In this document: piece by piece, positions 36,505 through 45,959 of the stretch
Position numbering within the stretch: position 1 is the first letter of the stretch
How the letters are laid out: each line of letters opens with the position of its first letter
From: an uncultured bacterium
Lineage (GTDB): Bacteria > Bacteroidota > Rhodothermia > Rhodothermales > UBA10348
DNA: 64,000 nucleotides
Direction: 5' to 3'
NCBI GenBank assembly: GCA_943788505.1
Contig: CALSQR010000001.1
Location: 62,001-126,000, forward strand
Made by a program: the position numbers and the translations under genes
The notes under the pieces: generated by a model
The model's input: only the letters and a program-made list of their open reading frames with translations
Told to the model about the DNA's origin: nothing
The model's database searches: none

Positions 36505-39447
36505 TTAGAACGATGGTAGAGGACGTTGTGACATGCCTTCCGCATAGGCCCTAAAGGCAGCGTCAGCGACAGCCGGTCGTACAGGGACGTGTTTGCGGTT
36601 TTCCCTAGTTGGGTATACCCGGTTGGTCAAAAGGATGACGAAAAGATGGGTATCTGGATCCACCCAAAATGACGTACCGGTAAAGCCGGTGTGCCCGAAT
36701 GAACGTGGGCCAAATTGGCGGCCAGCCGAAGAATAGCCTGTCATGCTTTTTGTATCCCATCCCAAAGCCCGGGTGTGAGTCCCATGGGGCGCAACCGCCG
36801 TTGTAAACTGACGAATGGTCTCGGGACGAAGAAACATCCTTTCGCCCATGCGACCTTCCTGCACTAGCATTCCTGCAAAGTGACTGAGGTCTTTAGCTGT
36901 TGAGAAAAGACCGGCATGACCGGCTGTGCCTCCAAGTAGCCATGCTGTTTCATCGTGTACCTCACCCTGAACAACACGTTGACGGAAATAGTCATCGTCT
37001 TCCGTCGGAATAGTGTTTTCCTTTACTGGTGAACGTGCGTCGAGAAAGCCTGTATTCACCATTGAAAGTGGATCAAACACGTTTTCACGGACATATTTAC
37101 CAAATGGTTGCCCGGTAATACGCTCAATCATCCAGGCCAGCGTGATAGGCCCGAAATCTGAATACCGTGACATACTACCAGGCTCGTAGGCTAGCGTGTC
37201 TGAGAGTATTCTACGCCTTACCTCAGCGCCCGAGCGCACTCCTTGCATATGAAATGGACGGAAGGGAATGAGTCCACCTGTGTGGGTGAGGAGTTGCCGA
37301 ACGGTCACACCACCTTTTCCGTTTTGTCCGAACTCAGAAAGGTAGTCAGCTACGGGTCGATCCAAATCAATCTTGCCATCCTCGACGAGCAACATTACCG
37401 CCGTAGTGGTTGCGATTACCTTTGTGAGAGAGGCCAAATCGAACAGATCTTGCTCTTCCAGCGGTCTTTCGCGCTCAAAAGTTGGTGTGCCAAATAAGCT
37501 GGATCGAACGACGGTTAGACCACGTCCCACGGAAAGTGAGGCAGCTGGAAAGGCTGAATCCGCCACTGCCTGATGCAACAAATCATCCAACTTGTCAAGA
37601 AACGCACTATCAAAACCCGCCTTGATAGGGTCGCCGGTTGTGGCGAGTGCAGCCGGAATTACCAGCCCCGACCCGCGCGGATAGCGAGTTGAGACATGAA
37701 CAGGTAACCGTCCAGAAATGTCGCTTAAACCAAATAGTGCATCTGCCGTCGCTGCAGCCATGGCTGGACTGCCATCCCAACTTTGGATGATGACATCGAC
37801 TGCGTCCGGGATCTCATCCAGCACATAAGGTGACGAGAAGCCAATATGTACGAGGGGAGTCCCACTTGATGCTAGGTCACGAAGGAATTCTTCCCTGTTC
37901 CACCCAAAAACAGGAGTAATACCGATGTAGTCGGCTACTATCACGGCATCAAAAGGTCCCGATTCATTCACTAGAGCTGACATTGAAGCAGTCCATGTAC
38001 GTGGATTTAGCTTCCTGTGTAGAACATTCGCCCCGCCACGCTCCCGTAATTGGTCGACAAAGTGATCGGAGGAATGGTTGGAAGAAGAGGCAGCCGATCG
38101 GAAGTCTGTCGAGATGACCAGGATAGATGAGGCGCCGGTCAACGGTAATAAGGCATTCTCACGAAGCAGCGTAACCGCGTCACGGCCCATCCACAAGGCT
38201 TCATTCGGACCTGAAGTGGACGTCAATGTCTGAAACAGATCTGAAAGTTTACTTTTGGAGGCAGGCGTTTCAGAAGTGTTTCTTGAAGAATGGGCCGGAA
38301 GTTGAGAGGACTTCGATCCATTCAAGAGATGGAGATGTTCCTTTGCGCGCAGAACTCGCTCGACCGAAGCATTTATCCGGGATTCCGAGATGCGACCGTC
38401 GCGTACCGCCTGAACGATGGCATTCTTGACCGTGCCCGCTCCGGGTGGCATCAACAAGACATCGATGCCTGCTTCAAGGGCTCTAATCGATCGCTCGGCC
38501 GGTGTCCCGATCGAGGCGGCACCAGCCATGTTCAACGCATCAGAAAAAATCAGTCCGGTAAAACCAAGGGAGTCTCGGGCAAGATCTGTAAGTATTCGGC
38601 GGGAAAACGTTGCCGCCAAACTGTCCTGAAAGGCATGCCCAGTTGGAACGACATGAGCCGACATAATGGCTCTTAGCGAATCTGCCATCAATGCCCTGTA
38701 GGGCGCTAGATCAATAGACCAAAGCGCGTCATCTGTCCGAACGGCTTCAGGTAATTCATAGTGCGAATCCCGGGATGTACTTCCGTGACCCGGGAAGTGC
38801 TTTGCTACTCCCAGCACTCGCTGCGACCTGACCCCTTGTAAAAAAGCACCTGCATAGGCACTAACAGAATCTGGCAGATCGCTCCATGCTCGGGGGCCTA
38901 TTACTGGGTTTGCAGGATTTGTATTGACGTCGACCGTTGGAGCAAACAAGACATTAATCCCAGCCGCAGCGGCTTCCTGAGCGGTTCTTGCACCGGAAAT
39001 GCGAGCGTTTGAGCGCTGGCCGGTGGCCGCGATCGCCATGGCATCTGGGAAACGAGTGAGTCCTTGTAATCTGAAACCTGCCCCCCATTCTGCATCTAAC
39101 GCTACAAAAAGAGGTGTTTCAGATACAAATTGCGCCCATGCAACGGTTAGCGAAGCGGAAACAGGATTTCCAGCAAAAAGAATCACACCTCCTGGTGCAC
39201 TCTCGCGTACTCTGCTTTCAATTCGATCGCGAACCGCGGCGTCTGCAATGTCGCCGTCGGTGGCCAAATCGATCATGAGCAACTGTCCCACTTTTTCCTC
39301 CAACGTCATTTTGCTCATCATCGAGACCACAGGGTCTTCCAATGCTTGCAATGGATCTACAGGGGAAGGACACCCCACTAGAGCCATAAAGAGGATCGCC
39401 GAAAGGACGATTGAGAGATAAGAACGAGTTGTTGAGAGGAAGACCAA
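36505..39447 (-). CDS. Glycoside hydrolase family 3 fused to a beta-lactamase-type serine hydrolase
   Basis: This 980-residue lipoprotein (lipobox LVGC, Cys26) has two enzyme modules. Residues about 40-370 form a GH3 beta-N-acetylglucosaminidase-like domain with VAKHFPGHGSTSRDSHYELP (catalytic Asp-His loop) and the nucleophile Asp in LIFSDALNMAG. A GH3 C-terminal domain runs to about 600. Residues about 625-970 form a class C beta-lactamase/esterase-like domain with S-x-x-K in DLASLTKVIA, a Tyr in RYSDFGPITLAW and a GHTGFTGTSFW stretch. Such fusions are found in Bacteroidota and likely act on peptidoglycan, cleaving the glycan and a peptide or ester bond. The Tyr motif reads YSD rather than the usual YxN. 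Confidence 0.92.
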   Translation of the reverse strand: MVFLSTTRSYLSIVLSAILFMALVGCPSPVDPLQALEDPVVSMMSKMTLEEKVGQLLMIDLATDGDIADAAVRDRIESRVRESAPGGVILFAGNPVSASLTVAWAQFVSETPLFVALDAEWGAGFRLQGLTRFPDAMAIAATGQRSNARISGARTAQEAAAAGINVLFAPTVDVNTNPANPVIGPRAWSDLPDSVSAYAGAFLQGVRSQRVLGVAKHFPGHGSTSRDSHYELPEAVRTDDALWSIDLAPYRALMADSLRAIMSAHVVPTGHAFQDSLAATFSRRILTDLARDSLGFTGLIFSDALNMAGAASIGTPAERSIRALEAGIDVLLMPPGAGTVKNAIVQAVRDGRISESRINASVERVLRAKEHLHLLNGSKSSQLPAHSSRNTSETPASKSKLSDLFQTLTSTSGPNEALWMGRDAVTLLRENALLPLTGASSILVISTDFRSAASSSNHSSDHFVDQLRERGGANVLHRKLNPRTWTASMSALVNESGPFDAVIVADYIGITPVFGWNREEFLRDLASSGTPLVHIGFSSPYVLDEIPDAVDVIIQSWDGSPAMAAATADALFGLSDISGRLPVHVSTRYPRGSGLVIPAALATTGDPIKAGFDSAFLDKLDDLLHQAVADSAFPAASLSVGRGLTVVRSSLFGTPTFERERPLEEQDLFDLASLTKVIATTTAVMLLVEDGKIDLDRPVADYLSEFGQNGKGGVTVRQLLTHTGGLIPFRPFHMQGVRSGAEVRRRILSDTLAYEPGSMSRYSDFGPITLAWMIERITGQPFGKYVRENVFDPLSMVNTGFLDARSPVKENTIPTEDDDYFRQRVVQGEVHDETAWLLGGTAGHAGLFSTAKDLSHFAGMLVQEGRMGERMFLRPETIRQFTTAVAPHGTHTRALGWDTKSMTGYSSAGRQFGPRSFGHTGFTGTSFWVDPDTHLFVILLTNRVYPTRENRKHVPVRPAVADAAFRAYAEGMSQRPLPSF

Positions 39448-39563
39448 TTCAGAATTGTCGGTTAAGATGCTTACAAATTGTGGTAGCGTGAAAACCTCGA
39501 CCTACCTTTTGTATAGAAATGCTCAGTTTTATACCGGTTCCGTTGCGGGCAACTGACACTTGA

Positions 39564-39598
39564 CACCGGACACCGGATGCCGGATGCCGGAAGACGGA
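39564..39598. repeat. Five tandem copies of a 7-base unit (NNNCGGA type)
   Basis: The sequence reads CACCGGA, CACCGGA, TGCCGGA, TGCCGGA, AGACGGA without interruption. It ends 41 bases before the start of the MFS transporter gene. It may be a slippage-prone spacer in the promoter region or a short regulatory array. Confidence 0.6.
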
Positions 39599-39639
39599 CT
39601 GATGGAAAGATCGGTATCCTTGAATCTAATTAGAACATT

Positions 39640-41040
39640 GTGACAGAAGAAACGAGTGGATCCCGACGGCCTGTTCTCATGGTGCTATTTTTCGGCATTC
39701 TCATGGGAGCCATGGACATTGCGATTCTTGGCCCAGCGATGCCTGCCATCCGTGAGACCTTTGGCCTAGATGATCGCCTTGGGTCTTGGATTTTTTCTGT
39801 ATGGGTGCTGGCCAACCTGGTAAGCGTGCCGGTAATGACCAAGTTGGCTGATCGTTATGGCCGCAAAACGATTTATTTGCTTGATATCGCTCTGTTTGGA
39901 ATTGGGAGCCTGATCGTTTCCACGGCACCTGTTTTTGGTGTTCTACTCGTCGGAAGAGTGCTGCAAGGGATGGCAGCTGCGGGTATTTTTCCGGTCGCAG
40001 CAGCTGTTGTCGGCGCCGTCATCCCTCCCGAAAAGCGTGGTCAGGCTTTTGGATTACTAGGGTCCGTTTTCGGGATCGCTTTTATTGTTGGTCCCATCGT
40101 GGCTGGCTTGATGCTGAATTTGGGTTGGAGGTGGTTGTACCTCGCCAACGTATTCGTAGCGGCCCTAATATTCGTTTTGGGATGGAAGATCCTTCCTAAG
40201 ACAGCTATTCCTGGAAAATCCCGATTAGACCTAATCGGATTGTTTTCCCTGGGCGGAGCCTTACTAAGTCTTGCCTATGCTCTATCGGTTTTCGACACAG
40301 CCGACGTGACGGCTAGCTTGACATCGTGGCGCATCATATCTGCACTTGCATTGTCGGCAGTCCTCTTTCCGGTATTTATAGCTGCCGAGCGAAAGGCGAA
40401 GGATCCAGTATTGCGACTAGATATTTTTCGAAATCGTCAAGTGGCCCTCGCCTCCGTGAATGCTATTGGAGCTGGCATCAACGAGGCGGCCTTCATCTTT
40501 TTCCCGACTCTCATTGTAATGGCCTACGGTGTTTCGACATCGCAAGCAGCTTATATGCTTCTGCCGATGATGTTTGCCGTAGCGATTGGAAGCCCAATAG
40601 CTGGCCGACTGCTAGATAAAGTTGGATCCAAAATGATCGTGCTAGTTTGCAACACCCTTCTGGTACTAGGCATGTTTGGTGTTGCTACTAGCCCGGCGTC
40701 TCCAGCAGTTTTCTACTTAGGGTCAGCGCTGATCGGATTAGGGATGGCTGGACTGTTGGGGTCATCGTTAAGCTATATCTTGATCCACGAAGCTCGTAGT
40801 AGTGAACTGGCCATTTCTCAGGGGCTAATCACCTTAAATATTTCTATCGGACAGCTGCTTTCGGCGGCCGCAGTCGGAGCGATAGCGGCATCTGCACAAG
40901 ATCCTTTGAGCGGTTATCGCAACGCATTTCTAGCGATAGTAGTACTGACGATTGGCGTTACAGCCATTTCGTTCCTGCTGAAAAACAAGGAAGACGAACA
41001 CGAGGCCATGAAAGAGAAAGAGGCTTCGGGCCTATCCTGA
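39640..41040 (+). CDS. Major facilitator superfamily drug exporter (DHA2/EmrB-like)
   Basis: The 466-residue protein starts at a GTG and has about 12-14 hydrophobic helices. Family motifs include LGPAMPAIRETFGLDDR in the first loop, the loop 2-3 motif KLADRYGRKTIYLLDIALFG, and RVLQGMAAAGIFPVAAAVVG with GQAFGLLGSVFGIAFIVGPIVAG (motif C of antiporters). It probably exports small hydrophobic compounds by proton antiport; the actual substrate is not readable. The C-terminus is charged and Glu/Lys-rich. It converges on mscS with a six-base gap. Confidence 0.9.
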   Translation: MTEETSGSRRPVLMVLFFGILMGAMDIAILGPAMPAIRETFGLDDRLGSWIFSVWVLANLVSVPVMTKLADRYGRKTIYLLDIALFGIGSLIVSTAPVFGVLLVGRVLQGMAAAGIFPVAAAVVGAVIPPEKRGQAFGLLGSVFGIAFIVGPIVAGLMLNLGWRWLYLANVFVAALIFVLGWKILPKTAIPGKSRLDLIGLFSLGGALLSLAYALSVFDTADVTASLTSWRIISALALSAVLFPVFIAAERKAKDPVLRLDIFRNRQVALASVNAIGAGINEAAFIFFPTLIVMAYGVSTSQAAYMLLPMMFAVAIGSPIAGRLLDKVGSKMIVLVCNTLLVLGMFGVATSPASPAVFYLGSALIGLGMAGLLGSSLSYILIHEARSSELAISQGLITLNISIGQLLSAAAVGAIAASAQDPLSGYRNAFLAIVVLTIGVTAISFLLKNKEDEHEAMKEKEASGLS

Positions 41041-41046
41041 TCGGAT

Positions 41047-41874
41047 CTACTTGCGGATCAGTTCGCCATTGAGGTGTACATCCATTTGTGGAAACGGAAT
41101 GCCAATGCCTGCTTCGTCGAGTGCTGATTTTATTGATTGAGTTACTCGCTCACGGACAGCCCAATAATCAGGCGTATTGCTCCAAACTCGAACCGACCAA
41201 TTGATAGAAGAGTCTCCGAGATCAACTAGATATGCTACGGGTGCTGGTTCGGCGTGAAGTCCTTCGATTCCATGTACAGCCGCAAGCAATACGTCACGAG
41301 TCTGGGGGATACTGGCAGGATAGCTCGTGCCAACAGAGACGTCCACACGACGTGTGTCGTGAAAGGTGATATTTTCAATCGTCGAGCCATAAATCTGGCC
41401 ATTCGGGACGATAATCCGTCGATTATCCGGTGTGTCGAACTCAGTAGTGAACAGACTTAGGTCAACAACTTTCCCCGTTACGCCGCCAGCCGAGACCACA
41501 TCACCCACGGTGAAGGGGCGGAAAATGAGTAGCATCACGCCGGAAGAGAAATTAGAAAGCGTTCCTTGCAATGCCAGACCAATGGCCAAACCTGCAGCAC
41601 CGATTAGCGCAGCAAAACTGGTGGTTTCGAATCCAAAAATCCGCAAACAACCAAGCACGGCCATAATGATCACGCCATACTTGATCAAACTTCCAAAAAA
41701 GCGGGCGATAGTAATGTCTAGCTTGTGACTCAACGCCTTGGTCACCCTCCCTGAAAGCCATCTGGCAACAATCCAGGCACCAAGTAGAAGTACGATTACG
41801 CCAGCAACTTTTGGAAGGAAGGTCATCGCGAGATCTTCCAGAGCGCTTTGAATATCAGAAATTTCCATGTTCAA
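41047..41874 (-). CDS. Small-conductance mechanosensitive channel (MscS family)
   Basis: The 275-residue channel has three N-terminal membrane helices. The pore helix TM3 reads FGFETTSFAALIGAAGLAIG followed by LALQGTLSNFSSGVMLL, with the Gly/Ala packing pattern of MscS. The beta domain starts at FRPFTVGDVVSAGGVTGKV, and the alpha/beta C-terminal domain reaches the end. It opens under membrane tension and releases solutes on osmotic downshift, which fits a marine or saline lifestyle. Confidence 0.95.
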   Translation of the reverse strand: MNMEISDIQSALEDLAMTFLPKVAGVIVLLLGAWIVARWLSGRVTKALSHKLDITIARFFGSLIKYGVIIMAVLGCLRIFGFETTSFAALIGAAGLAIGLALQGTLSNFSSGVMLLIFRPFTVGDVVSAGGVTGKVVDLSLFTTEFDTPDNRRIIVPNGQIYGSTIENITFHDTRRVDVSVGTSYPASIPQTRDVLLAAVHGIEGLHAEPAPVAYLVDLGDSSINWSVRVWSNTPDYWAVRERVTQSIKSALDEAGIGIPFPQMDVHLNGELIRK

Positions 41875-41923
41875 GTACGAGGTCTGCGAGGGCGTATTAG
41901 TGTTGAAGCTGTCGTCCAGTCGA

Positions 41924-42163
41924 TCAGCGGGTCTGTTTCTTGCCGGACGAAGGAGAGCTAATAAGGTGAGTTAAACGATCCGTGAGCCATCCTGCCATGG
42001 CAAGAACGAACACTTCTTTTAAGGAGTGTAGGAGGACGCGACGCACCAAAAACACCAAAGTGCGGGGTATCAGCGCACCAACGATAAGAGCAGCCAGGAA
42101 GCCTACAATCGACCGGGAGAAGTCATCCTTGAGAAGAGAGGAGGGCGTGGATTTTCTAGCCAT
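41924..42163 (-). CDS. Small membrane protein of unknown function
   Basis: A 79-residue frame fills the space between rlmN and mscS on the same strand. It has a charged N-terminus, a hydrophobic helix at about 17-40 (IVGFLAALIVGALIPRTLVFLV) and a second, weaker one at about 47-62, then a basic tail. The start is 31 bases after the rlmN stop. No family is recognised. Its hydrophobic pattern and position support a real gene, but the evidence is limited. Confidence 0.5.
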   Translation of the reverse strand: MARKSTPSSLLKDDFSRSIVGFLAALIVGALIPRTLVFLVRRVLLHSLKEVFVLAMAGWLTDRLTHLISSPSSGKKQTR

Positions 42164-42194
42164 AGTGTATTTGCGGATCGCTGAACGTTTTACG

Positions 42195-43277
42195 CTACAT
42201 GGTCTGGTTTTGCACGGCTAGCTGGCCGCAAGCGGCATCGATATCCTGACCTCTACTTCTACGCACAGTAACGATGACCCGTTCTGCAACGAGCTGAGAA
42301 ATAAAGGCATTTAGGGTCTCTTCATCGGATTTCGAAAAGCCAAGTCCCTCGACAGGGTTATACATAATGAGATTGACCTTGGAAGGTGCCTTCCGAACGA
42401 GTTTAGCCAACTCCTTTGCATCCGCCACGGTGTCATTAAATCCTGAGAACATGCAATATTCGTAGGTCACGGATTGTCCAGTTTTATCCGTGTAGTACTG
42501 AATGGACTCCATGAGGGCTGTAAGATCTGTTTTCGCCTTTCTGTTCACCGGCATAATCGAGCTTCGTTTGCTATCAAACGGAGAGTGCAACGACACGGCT
42601 AGGTTAAAGCGTGTGGCATCATCTGCCAATTGACGAATGCGCGTAGCCAGGCCAACCGTCGACACTGTGATGCGCCTAGCCGCCATGGCCATTGCATCTT
42701 CAGCGGTAAGTTTTTCTATGGCATCGAGAACTGCATCGTAGTTGAGCAGTGGTTCACCCATTCCCATGAAGACGACATTGGTGATAGGCGAGTCGTAGGA
42801 CTCCTTCGCAACGGTTGTGGCCCGTTGTATCTGCTCGACGATCTCGCCCGACGTCAGATTCTGTTGGAATCCCATTAGGCCCGTGGCACAGAAGGAGCAT
42901 CCCATCGCACAGCCCACCTGACTAGAAACGCAGACCGTCATTCGTGAAGGCCTTCCTTCTCGTCCAAAGTCTGGGATGAGGACAGTTTCAACGTGTCGGT
43001 CCGAGGCAAGCCGAAACAGGAATTTAATGGTCCCGTCTGCAGCTCTCTGCTGTTCCACCGGCTCGAGTTGCCGAATCTCGCACTCTTCGGCCAACCGGGT
43101 GCGCAGAGATTCAGGGACGTTGCTCATTTCATCGAACGACCTGATACCGTGTTTCCAGAACCATCGCCAGATCTGTTTGGCTCGGAAAGGTGCATCTGTC
43201 TTTTGAACTAACTCGGTCAAAGCAGTTCGAGAAAGGGACAGGATGTCGATGGGTTTTGGAGCTTGGGTCTTATCCAC
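42195..43277 (-). CDS. rlmN: Dual-specificity 23S rRNA/tRNA adenine-C2 methyltransferase
   Basis: This 360-residue radical SAM enzyme methylates C2 of A2503 in 23S rRNA and A37 in some tRNAs. The [4Fe-4S] motif CAMGCSFCATG is at about residue 119, preceded by VCVSSQVG. The two methyl-transfer cysteines are visible as the Cys in EYCMFSGFND-like context and the Cys near the C-terminus (DIDAACGQL). The GMGEPLLNYD motif near 170 is diagnostic. The gene is near the heme A genes on the same strand but separated by 77 bases. Confidence 0.96.
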   Translation of the reverse strand: MDKTQAPKPIDILSLSRTALTELVQKTDAPFRAKQIWRWFWKHGIRSFDEMSNVPESLRTRLAEECEIRQLEPVEQQRAADGTIKFLFRLASDRHVETVLIPDFGREGRPSRMTVCVSSQVGCAMGCSFCATGLMGFQQNLTSGEIVEQIQRATTVAKESYDSPITNVVFMGMGEPLLNYDAVLDAIEKLTAEDAMAMAARRITVSTVGLATRIRQLADDATRFNLAVSLHSPFDSKRSSIMPVNRKAKTDLTALMESIQYYTDKTGQSVTYEYCMFSGFNDTVADAKELAKLVRKAPSKVNLIMYNPVEGLGFSKSDEETLNAFISQLVAERVIVTVRRSRGQDIDAACGQLAVQNQTM

Positions 43278-43354
43278 GAGGTATTTCCACGGTCGGGAAG
43301 GTCAGTTCTTGGAGTGCGGGACGAGAAGCAGACGTTCCCGGCGCAGTCCCAATT

Positions 43355-44263
43355 TCAACCAACGAATCGGTCGATGATTATGGCGGCTAAAAGCAAAGGT
43401 ATATACATGACAGACGCCTTTAGAACCTTTCGGGCATCTTGGACGGATCGGGTGAACCAGAATCGTCCGACTGATTGCAGAAACCACAGTCCTAGTCCGA
43501 CGGCGCCTGCAGCATAGATCCAGCTAGATAAGCCTAAGGCGGTTGGTAGCACCGAAAAGATGATCATAACGATGCTAAAGCCTAGCATCTGAATGGCTGT
43601 TTTGCGTCCAGATTCATCACCCGACGGAAGCATAAGGAAAACACTATTGCCGTAATCCTTACGATACATCCAGGCCAGTGCAAAAAAGTGCGGCATCTGC
43701 CAGCAGATCAAAACCCCGAACAACACCCAACCACCCCATCCAAGGCTTCCGGAGGCCGCTGTCCATCCTCCGAGGACAGGCAGGGCGCCAGGAATCGTTC
43801 CAACAAGGGTATTCCAAGTGGAGAAACGTTTGAGCGGGGTGTACACCCACAAATACAGAGCAACCGTAAAGGCTGCTAGAATTCCCGTCAGGGGATTCGT
43901 CAAGGGGCACAAAATGCCCAAGCCCGCACCGATCAATGCAAGACTATACCATCGCGCATGATCGACTCGGATACGACCGGAAGGAATGGGCCGAGTGGCC
44001 GTCCGCTTCATGCCTGCATCGAACTCATGCTCCATCACCTGATTCATTGCACACCCGCCTGCAGACGTAAGAGGGATCCCGATCATAGCCCACAGTAGGG
44101 TCCAGCCATTTATGCCATCAGGAGAGGCGAGTACAAAACCAGCCAAGGCCGAGATCGTCACCAAAAACGTGATCTCTGGCTTAGTCAGTGTCAACCAGTC
44201 TCTCCAAGTAGCAATCGCAGGGAGTACCGGGGAGGTCGATATCGTGGATCTGACGTTGTTCAT
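43355..44263 (-). CDS. ctaB: Protoheme IX farnesyltransferase (heme O synthase)
   Basis: The enzyme adds a farnesyl group to heme B to give heme O, the precursor of heme A for cytochrome oxidases. It is a 302-residue UbiA-type membrane protein with the Asp-rich prenyl-binding loop CAMNQVMEHEFDAGMKRTATRP (about residue 70) and the second loop LAWMYRKDYGNSVFLMLP. Eight to nine helices are visible. Its start overlaps the stop of ctaA (ATGA), so the two are translated together. Confidence 0.95.
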   Translation of the reverse strand: MNNVRSTISTSPVLPAIATWRDWLTLTKPEITFLVTISALAGFVLASPDGINGWTLLWAMIGIPLTSAGGCAMNQVMEHEFDAGMKRTATRPIPSGRIRVDHARWYSLALIGAGLGILCPLTNPLTGILAAFTVALYLWVYTPLKRFSTWNTLVGTIPGALPVLGGWTAASGSLGWGGWVLFGVLICWQMPHFFALAWMYRKDYGNSVFLMLPSGDESGRKTAIQMLGFSIVMIIFSVLPTALGLSSWIYAAGAVGLGLWFLQSVGRFWFTRSVQDARKVLKASVMYIPLLLAAIIIDRFVG

Positions 44264-45162
44264 CGAGTAGGGGCGTGGTAGCGAATGCGAGCAGCAAGCA
44301 GGCAGACAGATACGGTCGAGGCAAAAAGTAAGGCGCCCGTAACCATGTGAGCTGAATTGGCAATCACTTGTACGTTGCTCGGCTGGATTCGGCCGGATTC
44401 ATCCAGAAGTACAAAATAGGCGAAGAGTCCCAATGCAACTTGAAATACAAGTATGCCAATCATGGTAAGGGATAGACGTCCGGCAAGGCCATTCATTGGC
44501 AGACTAGAGCGTATGCGTGCAAATAGAACGGCGACAAAAGATGTGGCAACAAATGCCCATCCTAGATGCAGGGCTACTAATGTGGTGTCAATTCCAGTTC
44601 CCGGATGTCTCAGAAGAGCGCCAAAGACAATCTGGATATACACAGCGATGGGTGCAGCCCAAAGTATCCGCTTCAGATCCGGTCGAAGTGCAGACTCAAC
44701 AGGGGTTTTCCAGGCATCAGTCTGAAAAAGAGTCATCGCTGCAAGCAATGCGAAGAATAACTGGGCAACACATGCGTGAATAACGGCTAGGTCTAGCGAG
44801 ACCCAGATGACGCGAAGACCACCCAAGACGCCCTGAAGAATGACAAGGGCTAGTGCGCCGAATGCTAGGCGCCTCATCCACGCGCGGCTATCCCCACGCC
44901 AGGTCCAGAAAGCCAAGCCAATGGTGAACAACCCAACGAGGGCACCCATCAACCGATGTCCGTGCTCTGCTAGCACGGGCGTGATTGCCCACCAACGAGG
45001 CCAAGGATTGAAGGGGTCGTAGGAATCGAACGATGATGGCCAATCAGGAACAGCTAGGCCTGCATCGATACTAGTCACAAAGGCACCCCACGACAGCAGG
45101 CCTATCGCGACCAAAAACGTCAAAAAAGTGTAGTTACGCCGGTGGCGTTGAGATCCCGTCAC
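44260..45162 (-). CDS. ctaA: Heme A synthase
   Basis: This 300-residue membrane protein oxidises the methyl group of heme O to make heme A. Two four-helix halves are seen. The first has the catalytic Glu and heme-ligand His in LAEHGHRLMGALVG and a second His in AVIHACVAQLFF. The other half has HLGWAFVATSF and NSAHMVTGALL. The first extracellular loop reads AGLAVPDWPSSFDSYD, so the cysteine pair found in Bacillus CtaA is absent and the protein belongs to the Cys-less class. It is coupled to ctaB; the oxidase subunits are not in the window. Confidence 0.93.
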   Translation of the reverse strand: MTGSQRHRRNYTFLTFLVAIGLLSWGAFVTSIDAGLAVPDWPSSFDSYDPFNPWPRWWAITPVLAEHGHRLMGALVGLFTIGLAFWTWRGDSRAWMRRLAFGALALVILQGVLGGLRVIWVSLDLAVIHACVAQLFFALLAAMTLFQTDAWKTPVESALRPDLKRILWAAPIAVYIQIVFGALLRHPGTGIDTTLVALHLGWAFVATSFVAVLFARIRSSLPMNGLAGRLSLTMIGILVFQVALGLFAYFVLLDESGRIQPSNVQVIANSAHMVTGALLFASTVSVCLLAARIRYHAPTR

Positions 45163-45429
45163 GTCTGTAAGCCAGATACTACAAGTAATTGGAGATGGCA
45201 GGGAAACCCGAAAGTAGGGGAGAGGTTTTCCCAGCCGGACACCATTCCTGTCAAGAGCGCGCGAAAACAGATTTTCCGATCAAGAGACGATGGTACTTTC
45301 GACATAGCGTTTTTCGCGCTAAAGGTCGAAATCACGCTCGTGTCTTGGAACCCACAGGAGCCACGGCTGTACTGCCAAATCGAATCCCTTGCAGGATTCA
45401 CACCCAGCTACTCATTCGCATCTTCGAAC

Positions 45430-45831
45430 GTGCATTCTCTGCGCCGAACACTCTGCCTGAAAGCCGGCTCCCTGCTTCTACTAGGGTGCCTTTTTTGCGG
45501 CATTCTGGCCCCAGCTGCCGTTGCGTATTCCAGTGATGAAATAGTCGAAGTAGCAGGCAGGGAAGGATTATCCTCGGATGTCCACGACTTTTTTCTGCGT
45601 GCTCTCGAAGACGCAATGCTTCGTTCAGCGGTTGTAGCACCTGTTGTGCCTACCCTGGATGCACGCAAAGGCAATGAATCTCGGCCGACGATCGTGATAT
45701 CACGTAGTGCCGTCGAGACATCTACTGCCGTCACACGATCTGTCTTGGCCTCTGATCAGGACATCAATGCAGCCAGATTGGTCCTTCGGTCCACATTCCT
45801 TCGAAGCTCGGTTCGGCCACTCGGTCCCTAG
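45430..45831 (+). CDS. Possible small secreted protein upstream of secD
   Basis: A GTG at 45430-45432 opens a frame of about 133 residues with a convincing signal peptide (LCLKAGSLLLLGCLFCGIL, then APAAVAYS). The mature part is acidic then basic and contains DVHDFFLRALEDAML, with no recognised domain. The open frame extends upstream to 45142, but that part has no coding character. No strong ribosome binding site is visible, so the call rests on the signal peptide and on the frame filling the gap before secD. The region 45163-45429 shows nothing else. Confidence 0.45.
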   Translation: MHSLRRTLCLKAGSLLLLGCLFCGILAPAAVAYSSDEIVEVAGREGLSSDVHDFFLRALEDAMLRSAVVAPVVPTLDARKGNESRPTIVISRSAVETSTAVTRSVLASDQDINAARLVLRSTFLRSSVRPLGP

Positions 45832-45862
45832 CAAGCACGGTATTTCAACCATCCTCTTTATT

Positions 45863-45888
45863 GGTCCGCTCCCTACGGGGTACGGACC
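45863..45888 (+). other. Hairpin in the secD leader
   Basis: GGTCCG (45863-45868) pairs with CGGACC (45883-45888), and inside it CCC (45871-45873) pairs with GGG (45877-45879). The tail is CTTTCG, not a full T-run. It could be a weak terminator for the small upstream gene or part of the secD leader. Confidence 0.4.
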
Positions 45889-45959
45889 CTTTCGTACGTA
45901 AGCCGACTCTGGTAATCGTGCGTCCCGATTATTTATAAACCTCATTCCAATCCAATCCA

